A stretch of 64,000 nucleotides of DNA from Rhizorhabdus phycosphaerae (GTDB lineage Bacteria > Pseudomonadota > Alphaproteobacteria > Sphingomonadales > Sphingomonadaceae), in NCBI RefSeq assembly GCF_011044255.1, contig NZ_CP049107.1, positions 1,116,001 through 1,180,000 of the forward strand, read 5' to 3'. Positions 51,787-59,687 of this stretch are shown here, piece by piece (within the stretch, counting starts at the first letter, position 1; each line of letters opens with the position of its first letter). Under the pieces are notes generated by a model. It worked only from the letters and a program-made list of their open reading frames with translations, was not told the origin of the DNA and made no database searches. A program made the translations under genes and the position numbers.

Positions 51787-52384
51787 CGAAGATCTCGTCC
51801 GTGAGCGCTTGAACATAGCGATCACGAAAAACATCGCCAGCCTCTTTCACTCCCTCATTATCGAAGTGCGACCGCCTGTATCGCCCGATATTGTTGCGCA
51901 AAGGCCCGGCGGGACCTCTGACAAGCTTCAACGTACGTTGAAGCGCGCGGCCTCCCGGCAGAAGCCGGGAGGGGAAGCTCGTGAGTTGGGCCCACAGCGG
52001 TCCAGCCCGGCCGTTCGCAGTGGCATCATAGGCGTTGACCCCGAGCAGGGCCCCCTCAGCAACCCACCCGAGACCCTTTGCCGCCAACGCTGCGGGCGCT
52101 GTGATCCCTCCGGCCGCAGTGGCGACGGCCGCGACGTCGGCGGCAAGCGCCGCCTTGTCCAGGACCTTCCGGGCCGCTTCCACATACGACATGGGCTTGA
52201 CCGTCACACCGGGCCCGTATCCAGTTCGACCACGCTGCGGCATGGGATTGGCGGGACTCGATCCCCTGCGCGGAGGTGCGCGCTCCGCAGGGGGCCGAAA
52301 CAGAATCTTGGGTAACGATACCGGACTGTCTCGTCCGCTCTCGACACTAGCCTTCGGGCGGCTTGGTGCGGCAGCGCCGTTCAT
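51776..52384 (-). CDS. Accessory phage protein of unknown function (moron / toxin-like candidate)
   Basis: 202 residues: an Arg/Pro-rich N-terminal part (about 1-65), then a small-residue-rich region (AALAADVAAVATAAGGITAPAALAAKGLGWVAEGALLGVNAYDA), and a charged C-terminus (RYRRSHFDNEGVKEAGDVFRDRYVQALTDEIFDDE). The Ala/Gly-rich middle recalls pre-toxin linkers in polymorphic toxins; that is a loose resemblance. The following gene overlaps by 11 nt, so the two are probably co-translated. Confidence 0.5.
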   Translation of the reverse strand: MNGAAAPSRPKASVESGRDSPVSLPKILFRPPAERAPPRRGSSPANPMPQRGRTGYGPGVTVKPMSYVEAARKVLDKAALAADVAAVATAAGGITAPAALAAKGLGWVAEGALLGVNAYDATANGRAGPLWAQLTSFPSRLLPGGRALQRTLKLVRGPAGPLRNNIGRYRRSHFDNEGVKEAGDVFRDRYVQALTDEIFDDE

Positions 52385-52479
52385 CGGGAGTTCTCCTCAT
52401 TCCAGAGATTGCGCCCCTTCCGCCGACAGCAGCTCTGCTAAAGGCCGAGCTGCGACATCGCCGGGGGTCGGTTTGGCAG

Positions 52480-53220
52480 TCAGGCCATCCAGCCGCCCAT
52501 CTTGACGACGGGTCGCGAAGACAATCCGCCCGGCGCGGCAAGCGCCATCCTCTTCATCATCATCGCATAGCGCGACGCCGACAGCCGATCGTCCCGCGTC
52601 TTCACGATAATACCGTCCTTACGATGGTACAGCCTGAACTCGGCGAACCAGTCCTCGAGATGGTCGAACACCTTCCAGCGACCGGATAGCATTCGGTCGA
52701 GCATTTCCGCGATGCCCGCCTCGATCCCATTCCCGCCATCCTCGAAACATGCCCGCTCCGGCAGCAGCGCCAGACCCTGCTCACGATATTGCTGGGCCAG
52801 CGCCGCGCCCGACCCCTTGTCATGCTGCAACCCGTCATGTGGCCATGCCCAGGGCAACCAGGCCCCCCAGGGCTTCAGAGCCGCCGCATGGATCAGCGGC
52901 GTCGCTTCGCGCTGGCCATAGGATGCGATCACATAGAGACAGTCCGCATCGCGATCCCAGGCCAGCCGCACCGCAGCAGTCGGGTGATCCCAGCCGAAGT
53001 CCAGCCCGCCGATCTGCACCCAATGGGCGGGGATCTCGAACGCAGCCACCCGGATCAGATCCTCATCGACCGGAAAGACACGCCCCGACCCGAGCATCGG
53101 AATGCCCTCGGCCCGCGCCTTTCGCTCGTGCGCCGGATAGGCGGCGACGATCGCCGCGCGCTGGGCCGGCGTGTAATGCTCGGCATCGTCGATCGTCATG
53201 CGCGTGACATGGCGGCTCAT
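52480..53220 (-). CDS. Terminase large subunit, C-terminal nuclease half (split gene)
   Basis: 246 residues. HVTRMTIDDAEHYTPAQRAAIVAAYPAHERKARAEGIPMLGSGRVFPV and GLDFGWDHPTAAVRLAWDRDADCLYVIASYGQREATPLIHAAAL with WPHDGLQHDKGSGA carry the RNase H-like nuclease acidic residues (Asp of GLDFGWD). Intact homologues hold this as residues about 240-490 of a single protein. Here it begins at its own ATG, overlapping the ATPase half stop by ATGA in a different frame. Either a genuine split gene or a frameshift. Confidence 0.8.
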   Translation of the reverse strand: MSRHVTRMTIDDAEHYTPAQRAAIVAAYPAHERKARAEGIPMLGSGRVFPVDEDLIRVAAFEIPAHWVQIGGLDFGWDHPTAAVRLAWDRDADCLYVIASYGQREATPLIHAAALKPWGAWLPWAWPHDGLQHDKGSGAALAQQYREQGLALLPERACFEDGGNGIEAGIAEMLDRMLSGRWKVFDHLEDWFAEFRLYHRKDGIIVKTRDDRLSASRYAMMMKRMALAAPGGLSSRPVVKMGGWMA

Positions 53221-53927
53221 CGCATCTCTTTTCCCTGATCGGAGTTGGGGGAGGCCTCGTCGAGAAACATCCGCACCACCTCGCTCATGCCTTTCAGCGG
53301 CGTGAAGGTCAGCATCACCATTCCCTCGGTCGCATTGGTCCGGGTCAGCCCCTCGACATAGATGTCGACCGGCGGCTCCTCGTCGAACCACACTGCATTG
53401 AGCGTATCGCCCTGCCACTTGGCCCGCCCCTGTTCATAGGTCTTGAACAACAGGGTCGAGGCACCGCCGGACACGTGGGCGACGCTCACCGCATCCAGGA
53501 TATTTGCCCCGCTCGAAGCCCGATGAATGCCAAGTATGGCCTCCCCGGGAATGGCGCCGCACCCCCAGGCAGCGCTCCGTTCGGGCTCCCCGACCAGCAG
53601 CTTCTGCACCGTGTCTCTCGTCGATACGCGGGTTTCGCCTGCCGCCCAGTAGCGGCCTCCCTCCGCGAAGCGCCGCCCTCGCCACCAGGACGGATATCGG
53701 CCGGTCAGGTGCATCGCCAGTTCAAATGAACCCGCGACCGTCTTGCCAAGCTGATTGCCCGCCATGAACAGCCGCTCGCGATGCACCGCTCCGGCGTCGT
53801 GAAACTCTCTCTGCCGCGTGTAAGGACGATAGCGGGACAGGCGATTACGGTCGCGCCGCCGCTTGAGTTCACGCGCGAGGATCAGCGCCCGTCGCCGCAA
53901 GCGCGGCAAGTATCCGCTGGAGTTCAT
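53217..53927 (-). CDS. Terminase large subunit, N-terminal ATPase half (split gene)
   Basis: 236 residues from ATG 53927 (ATG 53942 and 53963 are in frame too). Walker A-like AGNQLGKTVAGSFELAMHL, the GGRYWAAGETRVSTRDTVQKLL segment and the Walker B/catalytic carboxylate WFDEEPP show the packaging ATPase. It ends with TGA at the domain boundary, where family members normally continue into the nuclease. The ATGA overlap allows reinitiation of the second half. The 5' end overlaps the small subunit gene. Confidence 0.8.
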   Translation of the reverse strand: MNSSGYLPRLRRRALILARELKRRRDRNRLSRYRPYTRQREFHDAGAVHRERLFMAGNQLGKTVAGSFELAMHLTGRYPSWWRGRRFAEGGRYWAAGETRVSTRDTVQKLLVGEPERSAAWGCGAIPGEAILGIHRASSGANILDAVSVAHVSGGASTLLFKTYEQGRAKWQGDTLNAVWFDEEPPVDIYVEGLTRTNATEGMVMLTFTPLKGMSEVVRMFLDEASPNSDQGKEMR

Positions 53928-54228
53928 CGGCGATCTCGTCATCGGTAAGTGTCTCGACCGCACTGCCGTCTTCCGAGCGCTTTGCGAGCGCTGAGGCGAT
54001 CAGCCGGAGATAGTCATGCGGCCGGTCGGCACGCACCTTGTCGATCGTTCGCGCGCCATGACGCGTCCAGCTGGCGCGCAGTTCGTCCAGGAAATCGGCG
54101 CTCGGCTCGTCATCGATGATCGGGTCTTTCGCACCCTCACTGCGGTCGGGACAGCTTTCATCGGTCCCGGACGGCGCAAGCGCATTATCGTGCGCCGACG
54201 GCCGTTCGGCGTCGCGACGCCGCGCCAT
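53869..54228 (-). CDS. Putative terminase small subunit
   Basis: 119 residues, acidic N-terminal segment and a helical core (DFLDELRASWTRHGARTIDKVRADRPHDYLRLIASALAKRSE, LTDDEIADELQRILAALAATGADPRA). The WTRHGARTIDKVRADRPHDYLRLIASAL segment resembles HTH-like DNA-binding helices of small terminases. Position immediately upstream of the ATPase half supports the call. The start overlaps the 54533 gene stop (TGATG). Confidence 0.65.
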   Translation of the reverse strand: MARRRDAERPSAHDNALAPSGTDESCPDRSEGAKDPIIDDEPSADFLDELRASWTRHGARTIDKVRADRPHDYLRLIASALAKRSEDGSAVETLTDDEIADELQRILAALAATGADPRA

Positions 54229-54533
54229 CAGGCGGTCCGAAGGCTGAAACGATGCCCGGCGCGCGGCGCGAGCCAGAATCGCTCGCCCGCCGACACGTAA
54301 TTGGACGAGGCCGTCGCGGCCACGCTGCCCGACGGGCTATATTCGTACCGAAAGGCCTCGGTCGCGATCAGGCTCAGCGCCGTCTGTCCGTCGGGCGTCG
54401 CGACACTCAACACCGGCGCGGTGCTGATCGAAATGCTCTGCGCCTTCGATGCCGCTCCATCCTGTCCAGGATCGGCGGCGATCGGCAACCCGCCGGTTGC
54501 GACGCGGGCAAAATAACTGATTTCGACGGTCAT
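54228..54533 (-). CDS. First phage gene of the cassette, unknown function
   Basis: 101 residues from ATG 54533 (MTVEISYFARV). Ser/Ala-rich beta-type stretches (ASKAQSISISTAPVLSVATPDGQTALSLIATEAFRYEYSPSGS) with a short C-terminal basic end. It may be a capsid decoration protein, by size and position only. It lies just downstream of the 54558-54593 terminator, so the cassette promoter must lie between about 54534 and the terminator, or transcription reads through. Confidence 0.6.
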   Translation of the reverse strand: MTVEISYFARVATGGLPIAADPGQDGAASKAQSISISTAPVLSVATPDGQTALSLIATEAFRYEYSPSGSVAATASSNYVSAGERFWLAPRAGHRFSLRTA

Positions 54534-54557
54534 CCTCGTCTCCACTGGCTGCGCACG

Positions 54558-54593
54558 AAAAACGCCCGCCAGACCGGAGTCCAGCGGGCGTTT
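54558..54593 (-). terminator. Rho-independent terminator at the right edge of the phage cassette
   Basis: 10-bp perfect stem AAACGCCCGC/GCGGGCGTTT with a 14-nt loop; on the minus strand followed by a T5 run. It would stop transcription from the HAD gene (54720-57092) before it enters the phage genes. Confidence 0.75.
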
Positions 54594-54719
54594 CGAATAT
54601 CCGGGGGTCAGCCGTTCGGTCGGCTAATTTCTACGTGGCAACCCCACTGTGTTTTTATGCATATCGACCCGACTCGCCAAAGTCAAGAACAAAATAAGAA
54701 CACGAATCTTTTGCATGGG

Positions 54720-57092
54720 TCAGGCAGCCTGCCGCTCGGCCAGTGCATCCGAACGGCGGACCACCGGCCGGAAGGCGATGCACAGCTTATAGTCGCCCTG
54801 CGCGACGGCCGGGAGAGGCGGAACCAGCACTGCGGCCGAAGCGGTGCAGCGAAACAGATCGTCGACCACCGGCTCCATGCCTTCTTGGACGAAAGGCGCC
54901 TCGATATCGGGCCGCTCGTTCCGCCCCGGCTCTGCGCTGGGCAGTTCGATCGGCTGAAAGCTGATATCCTCGATCTGGACGGCCTCGTAGCAATTGCCGA
55001 GCAGCACCGCGACGGTAAGGTCCTGACGAGCGGGGACGATCATCCGGTAATAGCCGTCATGCGTTGGATAGGCCTCGATATCCATCATGCAGTCCCCTCG
55101 TGCATTGGCGAGGATCACGGGCACTGTTATGCCCCCGGCCAGGAAGTCGCTCTCGCGGACGTCGAGCGCCCCGCGCACGATTCCGAACAGGGCCAGGTTC
55201 ATCGCCAGCCCCTGTTCCTGCAACTCCCCCGGCAGAAACATGCGCGCCGTGCTCTGCAGATAATGGAGCCCGCGGCGGCGGAGCCCCCGGACCGACCGCG
55301 ACTTGTCCAGCATCTTCATGTGACTGGACGAACCGAGATTGGCGTCATGCGTGAAGTCGCCGACCGTGGCGACCTCGGCTGCGGTAGGCAAATACATCAG
55401 GCGGGCCAGGACGGCGGCAGCCGACTTTCTCCTGCAGTCCGGGTCGTCGGATATCGATGTCCGGCCCAGCGCGCTCGCAGCCCGGCCGAACGCGATCGCG
55501 CCGGCCTGTATGCGGTCGCGGGTCTCGCTCTGGCGGCCCTTGTCGCCCGGCTTCTCGTGGATCGGCTTCCCATTGGGGTGATAATCGATCACCGAGCCTT
55601 TCGCCTGGGTGCAGATCTGCTCGACTACCGCGATCGAAGAGCCGAGCACCGAGAGGACTTCCCGGCTGTAATGGCGCTTGTCGAACCACCCCTTCTTGTC
55701 GAGCCCGGTCGGCTCATTCTCCCGCAGGAGCAGATATCGGCCCGCAATCTCGACGTTCATCCGCGCCTTCAGCAGAGGCACCACCCGGTCCTGGACCGTG
55801 CCATGATAGCCGAGATCGACCAGCATCAGCAGGTCGCCGTCGACGACGCCCTGCTTGCGCACATGCTCGATCAGCCGATCGGCATAGCGTGTCGAGCGGC
55901 GCACCACCTTCTGGGCAGCATCCGACTGGCATATTTTGCGTTCGAACGTCGAAACGTCGCCGGACGGCCCGGCAATCTTCCGCGCTTCATGGGGTTCCAG
56001 CAACAACATCCCGCCGATCACGTCGAGTCGCTGCTTGCCGGCCTCTCGCGCAACCAACGCTTCGACGGCGCCATGATCCATCAGGCTGGCCCGTCCGGCC
56101 GTCAGGCGGCTTATCGACAAGTCGCCATAGCCGCGCCCCGTCTCCAGCGTCTCGAACAGCTTCATCGGAAGAAAGCCGTCGCGCATCAGGAACATGATCT
56201 TGACCGGCCGCCCATGCTCCTTCGAGAGCTGGACCGCCTCCGCCTCCACCCACTGGGCGAAGCCGTGCAGCAACGGACCCATCACGTCATGGCCCATCGC
56301 GAAGGCGGGATCCTGCTCTTGCCGAAGCGACAGCAGCGGGCGATGCGGCTGCATGACCGCCTCCGTCTGGCGCGTCGCAGGATCCAGCATTACCGCAGCC
56401 ATGGCTTCCAGCCGCAGCCGTGCTTCGGCGTCCTTGTCGAACTGCACGAAATGCGCGGTGGCGATCCCCAGGGCGGATGGCGCCGACTGGTCGGCGATCT
56501 CGTTGTCGCCGAGGTGCAACAGGGCTTGAGGACGAACCTTCAAGGCCTCCAATACCGGCTGGAACAGACCTTCCGCCTTGCTCAGCCCATGCTCGGACGA
56601 GGTGAATATCCGATCGATCAGGGCCGCCACTTCACCACCTGCCGAGGCTTCGATCAGCGAAAGCAGTTGCTCTGCGCTGAAATAGGTGTCGCTGACGATG
56701 ATGATTTTGAGCCCGCGCGCCTTGGCGGCGCGCATGAGCGCCACGACCGGCGGAAAGGCATAGCAATGCCGTACCTCTGCCGCGATCTCGGTCGCGACGG
56801 ACGCAGCGATCTCGCTGGCGGCGACACCGGGCAGCAGGCGGGCGTGGATCGCTTCGATCGATGTCTCGCGCCGCCCGGAGCGATAGGCTTCGGCCTTTCG
56901 GGCCTCCCGCTCGGCGATGACGCGCGGCTCGATCGCGCCGCCCTGGATGGGCAGGCCCGTGAACACGTCCGAAGGGGCCTGGCAGTTCCGCCACAGGAGC
57001 GTGTCGAAACAGTCGAGCGACAATATGGAGATGGTCGGCGGAACCCGGTCGAGCAAGCTGGGGATGTCCTGCGCGGTCACGCTGATCTTCAT
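54720..57092 (-). CDS. Large HAD-superfamily protein (COG5610-like)
   Basis: 790 residues. N-terminal HAD domain (about 20-230): motif I LSLDCFDTLLWR, motif II context IIIVSDTYFSAEQLL and the metal motif HLGDNEIADQSAP. The long C-terminal part has IMFLMRDGFLPMKLFETLE and LMLVDLGYHGTVQDRVVPLL, characteristic of COG5610 predicted hydrolases that occur with surface-polysaccharide genes. Substrate unknown. Terminated by the hairpin at 54558-54593 next to the phage cassette. Confidence 0.8.
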   Translation of the reverse strand: MKISVTAQDIPSLLDRVPPTISILSLDCFDTLLWRNCQAPSDVFTGLPIQGGAIEPRVIAEREARKAEAYRSGRRETSIEAIHARLLPGVAASEIAASVATEIAAEVRHCYAFPPVVALMRAAKARGLKIIIVSDTYFSAEQLLSLIEASAGGEVAALIDRIFTSSEHGLSKAEGLFQPVLEALKVRPQALLHLGDNEIADQSAPSALGIATAHFVQFDKDAEARLRLEAMAAVMLDPATRQTEAVMQPHRPLLSLRQEQDPAFAMGHDVMGPLLHGFAQWVEAEAVQLSKEHGRPVKIMFLMRDGFLPMKLFETLETGRGYGDLSISRLTAGRASLMDHGAVEALVAREAGKQRLDVIGGMLLLEPHEARKIAGPSGDVSTFERKICQSDAAQKVVRRSTRYADRLIEHVRKQGVVDGDLLMLVDLGYHGTVQDRVVPLLKARMNVEIAGRYLLLRENEPTGLDKKGWFDKRHYSREVLSVLGSSIAVVEQICTQAKGSVIDYHPNGKPIHEKPGDKGRQSETRDRIQAGAIAFGRAASALGRTSISDDPDCRRKSAAAVLARLMYLPTAAEVATVGDFTHDANLGSSSHMKMLDKSRSVRGLRRRGLHYLQSTARMFLPGELQEQGLAMNLALFGIVRGALDVRESDFLAGGITVPVILANARGDCMMDIEAYPTHDGYYRMIVPARQDLTVAVLLGNCYEAVQIEDISFQPIELPSAEPGRNERPDIEAPFVQEGMEPVVDDLFRCTASAAVLVPPLPAVAQGDYKLCIAFRPVVRRSDALAERQAA

Positions 57093-57169
57093 GGCAATCC
57101 TTCCGGCGGAATTTGCTGCCGGTATCGCGCAGCAACCCTAAGATCGCGTTAACCATGATCGGCGCATGA

Positions 57170-57643
57170 TCACGGCGCCTCTCCGCCCACCTTTTCGGCA
57201 AGCCGCACGATCAGCGGACGCTGGCTTTCCAGCATCTGTTCCAGCGCCTCGCTCACGGAAAACCAACGTCCTTCCGCGACTTCGGGAAAGCTCTGCATAC
57301 GCCCGCTGCGGCGCGGCCATTCGAGCTCGAACATGTTGCTCCGGATCCGCGCGGGATCGAGATCCAGTTCGGTAGCGAAGGCTTCGACTTCCTTGCCCGC
57401 TTTCTGGCGGATCGAGCCCAGCGGCAGCAGGACTGCCGGCATTGCAACGCCGAGTTCCTCCTGCGCCTCGCGCCGGGCGGCCAGTTCGGGCGTTTCCCCC
57501 TGCTCGATCGCGCCTTTTGCGATTTGCCAGGCACCCGGCCCGCGCTTTCGCCAATAGGGCCCCCCGGGAAGCACGAGCAATATTTCCAGCCGGCCATCGC
57601 ACCAGCGATAGGGCAGCACTCCTGCGCTCCGCGGCCGCATCAT
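57170..57643 (-). CDS. NUDIX hydrolase
   Basis: 157 residues with the NUDIX box GAIEQGETPELAARREAQEELGV (G-x5-E-x7-REUxEExGU) at about 48-70. The N-terminus SAGVLPYRWCDGRLEILLVLPGG is the usual first strand pair of small NUDIX proteins acting on nucleoside diphosphate derivatives. Substrate unknown. The ATG at 57643 overlaps the yjbQ stop (ATGA), so the two are co-translated. Confidence 0.9.
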   Translation of the reverse strand: MMRPRSAGVLPYRWCDGRLEILLVLPGGPYWRKRGPGAWQIAKGAIEQGETPELAARREAQEELGVAMPAVLLPLGSIRQKAGKEVEAFATELDLDPARIRSNMFELEWPRRSGRMQSFPEVAEGRWFSVSEALEQMLESQRPLIVRLAEKVGGEAP

Positions 57644-58059
57644 TCCCCGACCAGGTGCAGGATGATCGTGCGCCGATGTGGCCGGCGGCGGTGCTCGAAC
57701 AGATAAATGCCCTGCCACTGGCCGAGCGCCAGCCGTCCCCCAGCCAGAGGAATGGAAAGGTGCACCTGCGTCAGGGCAGCTCTGAGATGCGCAGGCATGT
57801 CGTCTGGCCCTTCCTCGTCATGGTCATAGGCGCCGGGATCCTCGGGCGCGAGGCGAGCGAAATACCGTTCGAGGTCGGCTCGTGCCTCCGGGGCGGCATT
57901 CTCCTGGATCAGCAAAGATGCCGATGTGTGGGTGCAGAACATCGTCAACACGCCGGATCTCATCTGCTGCGCCCCCACCCAGGTAACGACCTCGGCGCTG
58001 ATATCCGTCAAACCTTGCCGATGGCTCTCGATGATCAGCGGGTGCTGGGCTTGGTGCAT
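57640..58059 (-). CDS. yjbQ: YjbQ family (UPF0047) protein
   Basis: 139 residues; LTMFCTHTSASLLIQENAAPEARADLERYFARLAP and PAHLRAALTQVHLSIPLAGGRLALGQWQGIYLFEHRRRPHRRTIILHL contain the conserved motifs of YjbQ (HTSASL, HRR). E. coli YjbQ can replace thiamine phosphate synthase weakly, but the natural role is open. ATG 58059 has GGAGGAAGG immediately upstream; the in-frame extension to 58131 is rejected. Confidence 0.93.
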   Translation of the reverse strand: MHQAQHPLIIESHRQGLTDISAEVVTWVGAQQMRSGVLTMFCTHTSASLLIQENAAPEARADLERYFARLAPEDPGAYDHDEEGPDDMPAHLRAALTQVHLSIPLAGGRLALGQWQGIYLFEHRRRPHRRTIILHLVGE

Positions 58060-58274
58060 CCTTCCTCCCAATCGATCGCTAAGCGATTGTGTCTGCCTTG
58101 CATTCCCTACCCGGACCGCGGCGTCAATCACATCATGGCATGAACAAGCCGAGTTCCAGCCTCAGGGCCAAGCTCGCAATGTCGAAGGAAATCAGGTGGA
58201 TCGGAGGCGTCACAATAGGAACATCCGCCATGAAGGCTTCGTTCTCTCGCCATATTCCAAGATAAGGCAGATCG

Positions 58275-59168
58275 ATGGCGACCCGTTATGATAGAGTACG
58301 AGAAGAACGAAGTTCGCAGTTCCTGACGGAGACTTTCCAGAGGGGACTGGCGCGCTGGAACCGCGAAAGATTGTCTCCCCGCCAGCCCGATGCGGGTTCC
58401 GACGCGTTTGAGCATGATGTCCGGATGCTCAGGCTTGAGCGCGCTTTCCTTGCCCATCTGCGTTCGGAAGTTTCGGCGGCCGCAGCCGATGTTCCACGCG
58501 ACGCTGACGGCTTCGTCAATTGGTTCGAGAGCCTCAAGCTTCATGGCCCCGGACAAGGGGACATGCTCTTTCCGTGGCTTGCGGACGAAGCCGACCGGGA
58601 ACAACTGCGCTGGTTCTTCGAACAGGAAGCCGCCGGGGAGGCGGGGTTCGACGATCTCGTGGCGATGACACAAGTGAAGATGCCAGCAAGAGCCAAACTC
58701 GAACTTGCTCGAAACTATTGGGACGAGATGGGTCGCGGCAATCCCGCTGGCATGCACGGTCCCATGCTGGATGCGCTCGTGGCCATTCTCGACGTAGAAC
58801 CCACGATCGACAATACCGTTTGGGAGAGTCTGGCACTTGCCAACGCCATGACCGCGATGGCAACGCATCGGGACTACGCCTGGCATTCGGTAGGCGCGCT
58901 CGGCGCCATCGAACTGACGGCCCCCGGACGATCGGCCATGGTGGCTAAAGGGTTGCGACGCATCGGTCTGAGCGACAGGGAGAGACGATATTTCGACCTC
59001 CATGCCGTGTTGGACGTCAAACACAGCGCCGATTGGAACCGCGAAGCGATCCGCCCACTCCTCGAAGAAGACCCTTCACGCGCGGTTGCGCTCGCGGAAG
59101 GGGCGCTGATCCGCCTTCGTTGCGGTGCACGCTGTTTTGATCGTTATCGCACGATATTATGGAAATAG
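58275..59168 (+). CDS. Haem-oxygenase-fold iron-dependent oxidase family protein
   Basis: 297 residues, all helical. WFFEQEAAGEAGFDDLVAMT, ELARNYWDEMGRGNPAGMHG, WHSVGALGAIELTAPGRSAMVAKGLRRIG and YFDLHAVLDVKHSADWNREAI contain E and H residues at positions used as ligands in haem-oxygenase-like non-haem di-iron oxidases (UndA, SznF, CADD types). A metabolite oxidation role is plausible. It stands alone without a neighbouring pathway. ATG 58275 is the only good start. Confidence 0.75.
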   Translation: MATRYDRVREERSSQFLTETFQRGLARWNRERLSPRQPDAGSDAFEHDVRMLRLERAFLAHLRSEVSAAAADVPRDADGFVNWFESLKLHGPGQGDMLFPWLADEADREQLRWFFEQEAAGEAGFDDLVAMTQVKMPARAKLELARNYWDEMGRGNPAGMHGPMLDALVAILDVEPTIDNTVWESLALANAMTAMATHRDYAWHSVGALGAIELTAPGRSAMVAKGLRRIGLSDRERRYFDLHAVLDVKHSADWNREAIRPLLEEDPSRAVALAEGALIRLRCGARCFDRYRTILWK

Positions 59169-59410
59169 CCCGGACTGACGACTTGCGCGGTAACTTACTT
59201 GGTAGAACTACCTATGAGTGGCATGCCTCGTCCTTTGCTCCATAGCTGCACGGACCCCTTCGTCTTTTCAATGACATGGTCCGTTCACAGGCTATTTGAG
59301 GCATGTTAGGCGGCTGATCGGAACCGATGCCGGATTAGACTAACGTATGATCTTGGATTAACCATTTATTTGCCGCGAATTCGCGATGTTTGACGCGAAG
59401 GAGCAAGGCC

Positions 59411-59668
59411 ATGGGAACCAATATCGCTAGTGCGGCGGTCATGACCGCTACGGATACGGAATATATGCTGGACCTCGGATTTGCCTATTCGACAGGCGCC
59501 GATGGCTTTCCGCTGGATCTCGTAACGGCGCATCAATGGTTCAATCTGGCCGCTCTGTCCGGCTCGGCAGAGGCCCAACATTGTCGTGCGGATATTGCAC
59601 ACCAGATGACCCGCCAGGAAATCGTGGAGGCTCAGCGCCGCGCCCGCACCTGGCTGGCGGCGCACTAA
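59411..59668 (+). CDS. Short Sel1-repeat-like protein
   Basis: 85 residues: ATDTEYMLDLGFAYSTGADGFPLDLVTAHQWFNLAALSGSAEAQHCRADIAHQMTRQEIVEAQRRARTWL matches one to two Sel1 TPR-like repeats, a short form I have seen in sphingomonads. Cytoplasmic; a scaffold or interaction role is generic. ATG 59411 has AAGGAGCAAGG upstream. The preceding 240 bp is relatively AT-rich and likely has its promoter. Confidence 0.75.
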   Translation: MGTNIASAAVMTATDTEYMLDLGFAYSTGADGFPLDLVTAHQWFNLAALSGSAEAQHCRADIAHQMTRQEIVEAQRRARTWLAAH

Positions 59669-59687
59669 GGCGGTTCTTATGTGGGCG

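Larger units (their letters stand above)
39139..54533 (-). mobile_element. P22-type podovirus morphogenesis/lysis cassette, 15.4 kb, no integrase
   Basis: Contiguous minus-strand phage genes in P22-like order: terminase, portal, scaffold, coat, gp4-like, gp10-like, ejection candidates, fibre, lysis and spike. No integrase, repressor, replication or excision gene occurs here or in the flanks. The left boundary lies next to tRNA-Val and the right boundary next to a terminator (54558-54593). No direct-repeat att pair was found by eye. It could be a trimmed prophage or a domesticated particle cassette. Confidence 0.85.

Noticed and set aside
54252-57152. 966-codon plus-strand ORF
   Set aside because: Runs opposite the HAD gene and the first phage gene; composition is typical of antisense frames and it spans two unrelated units and a terminator.
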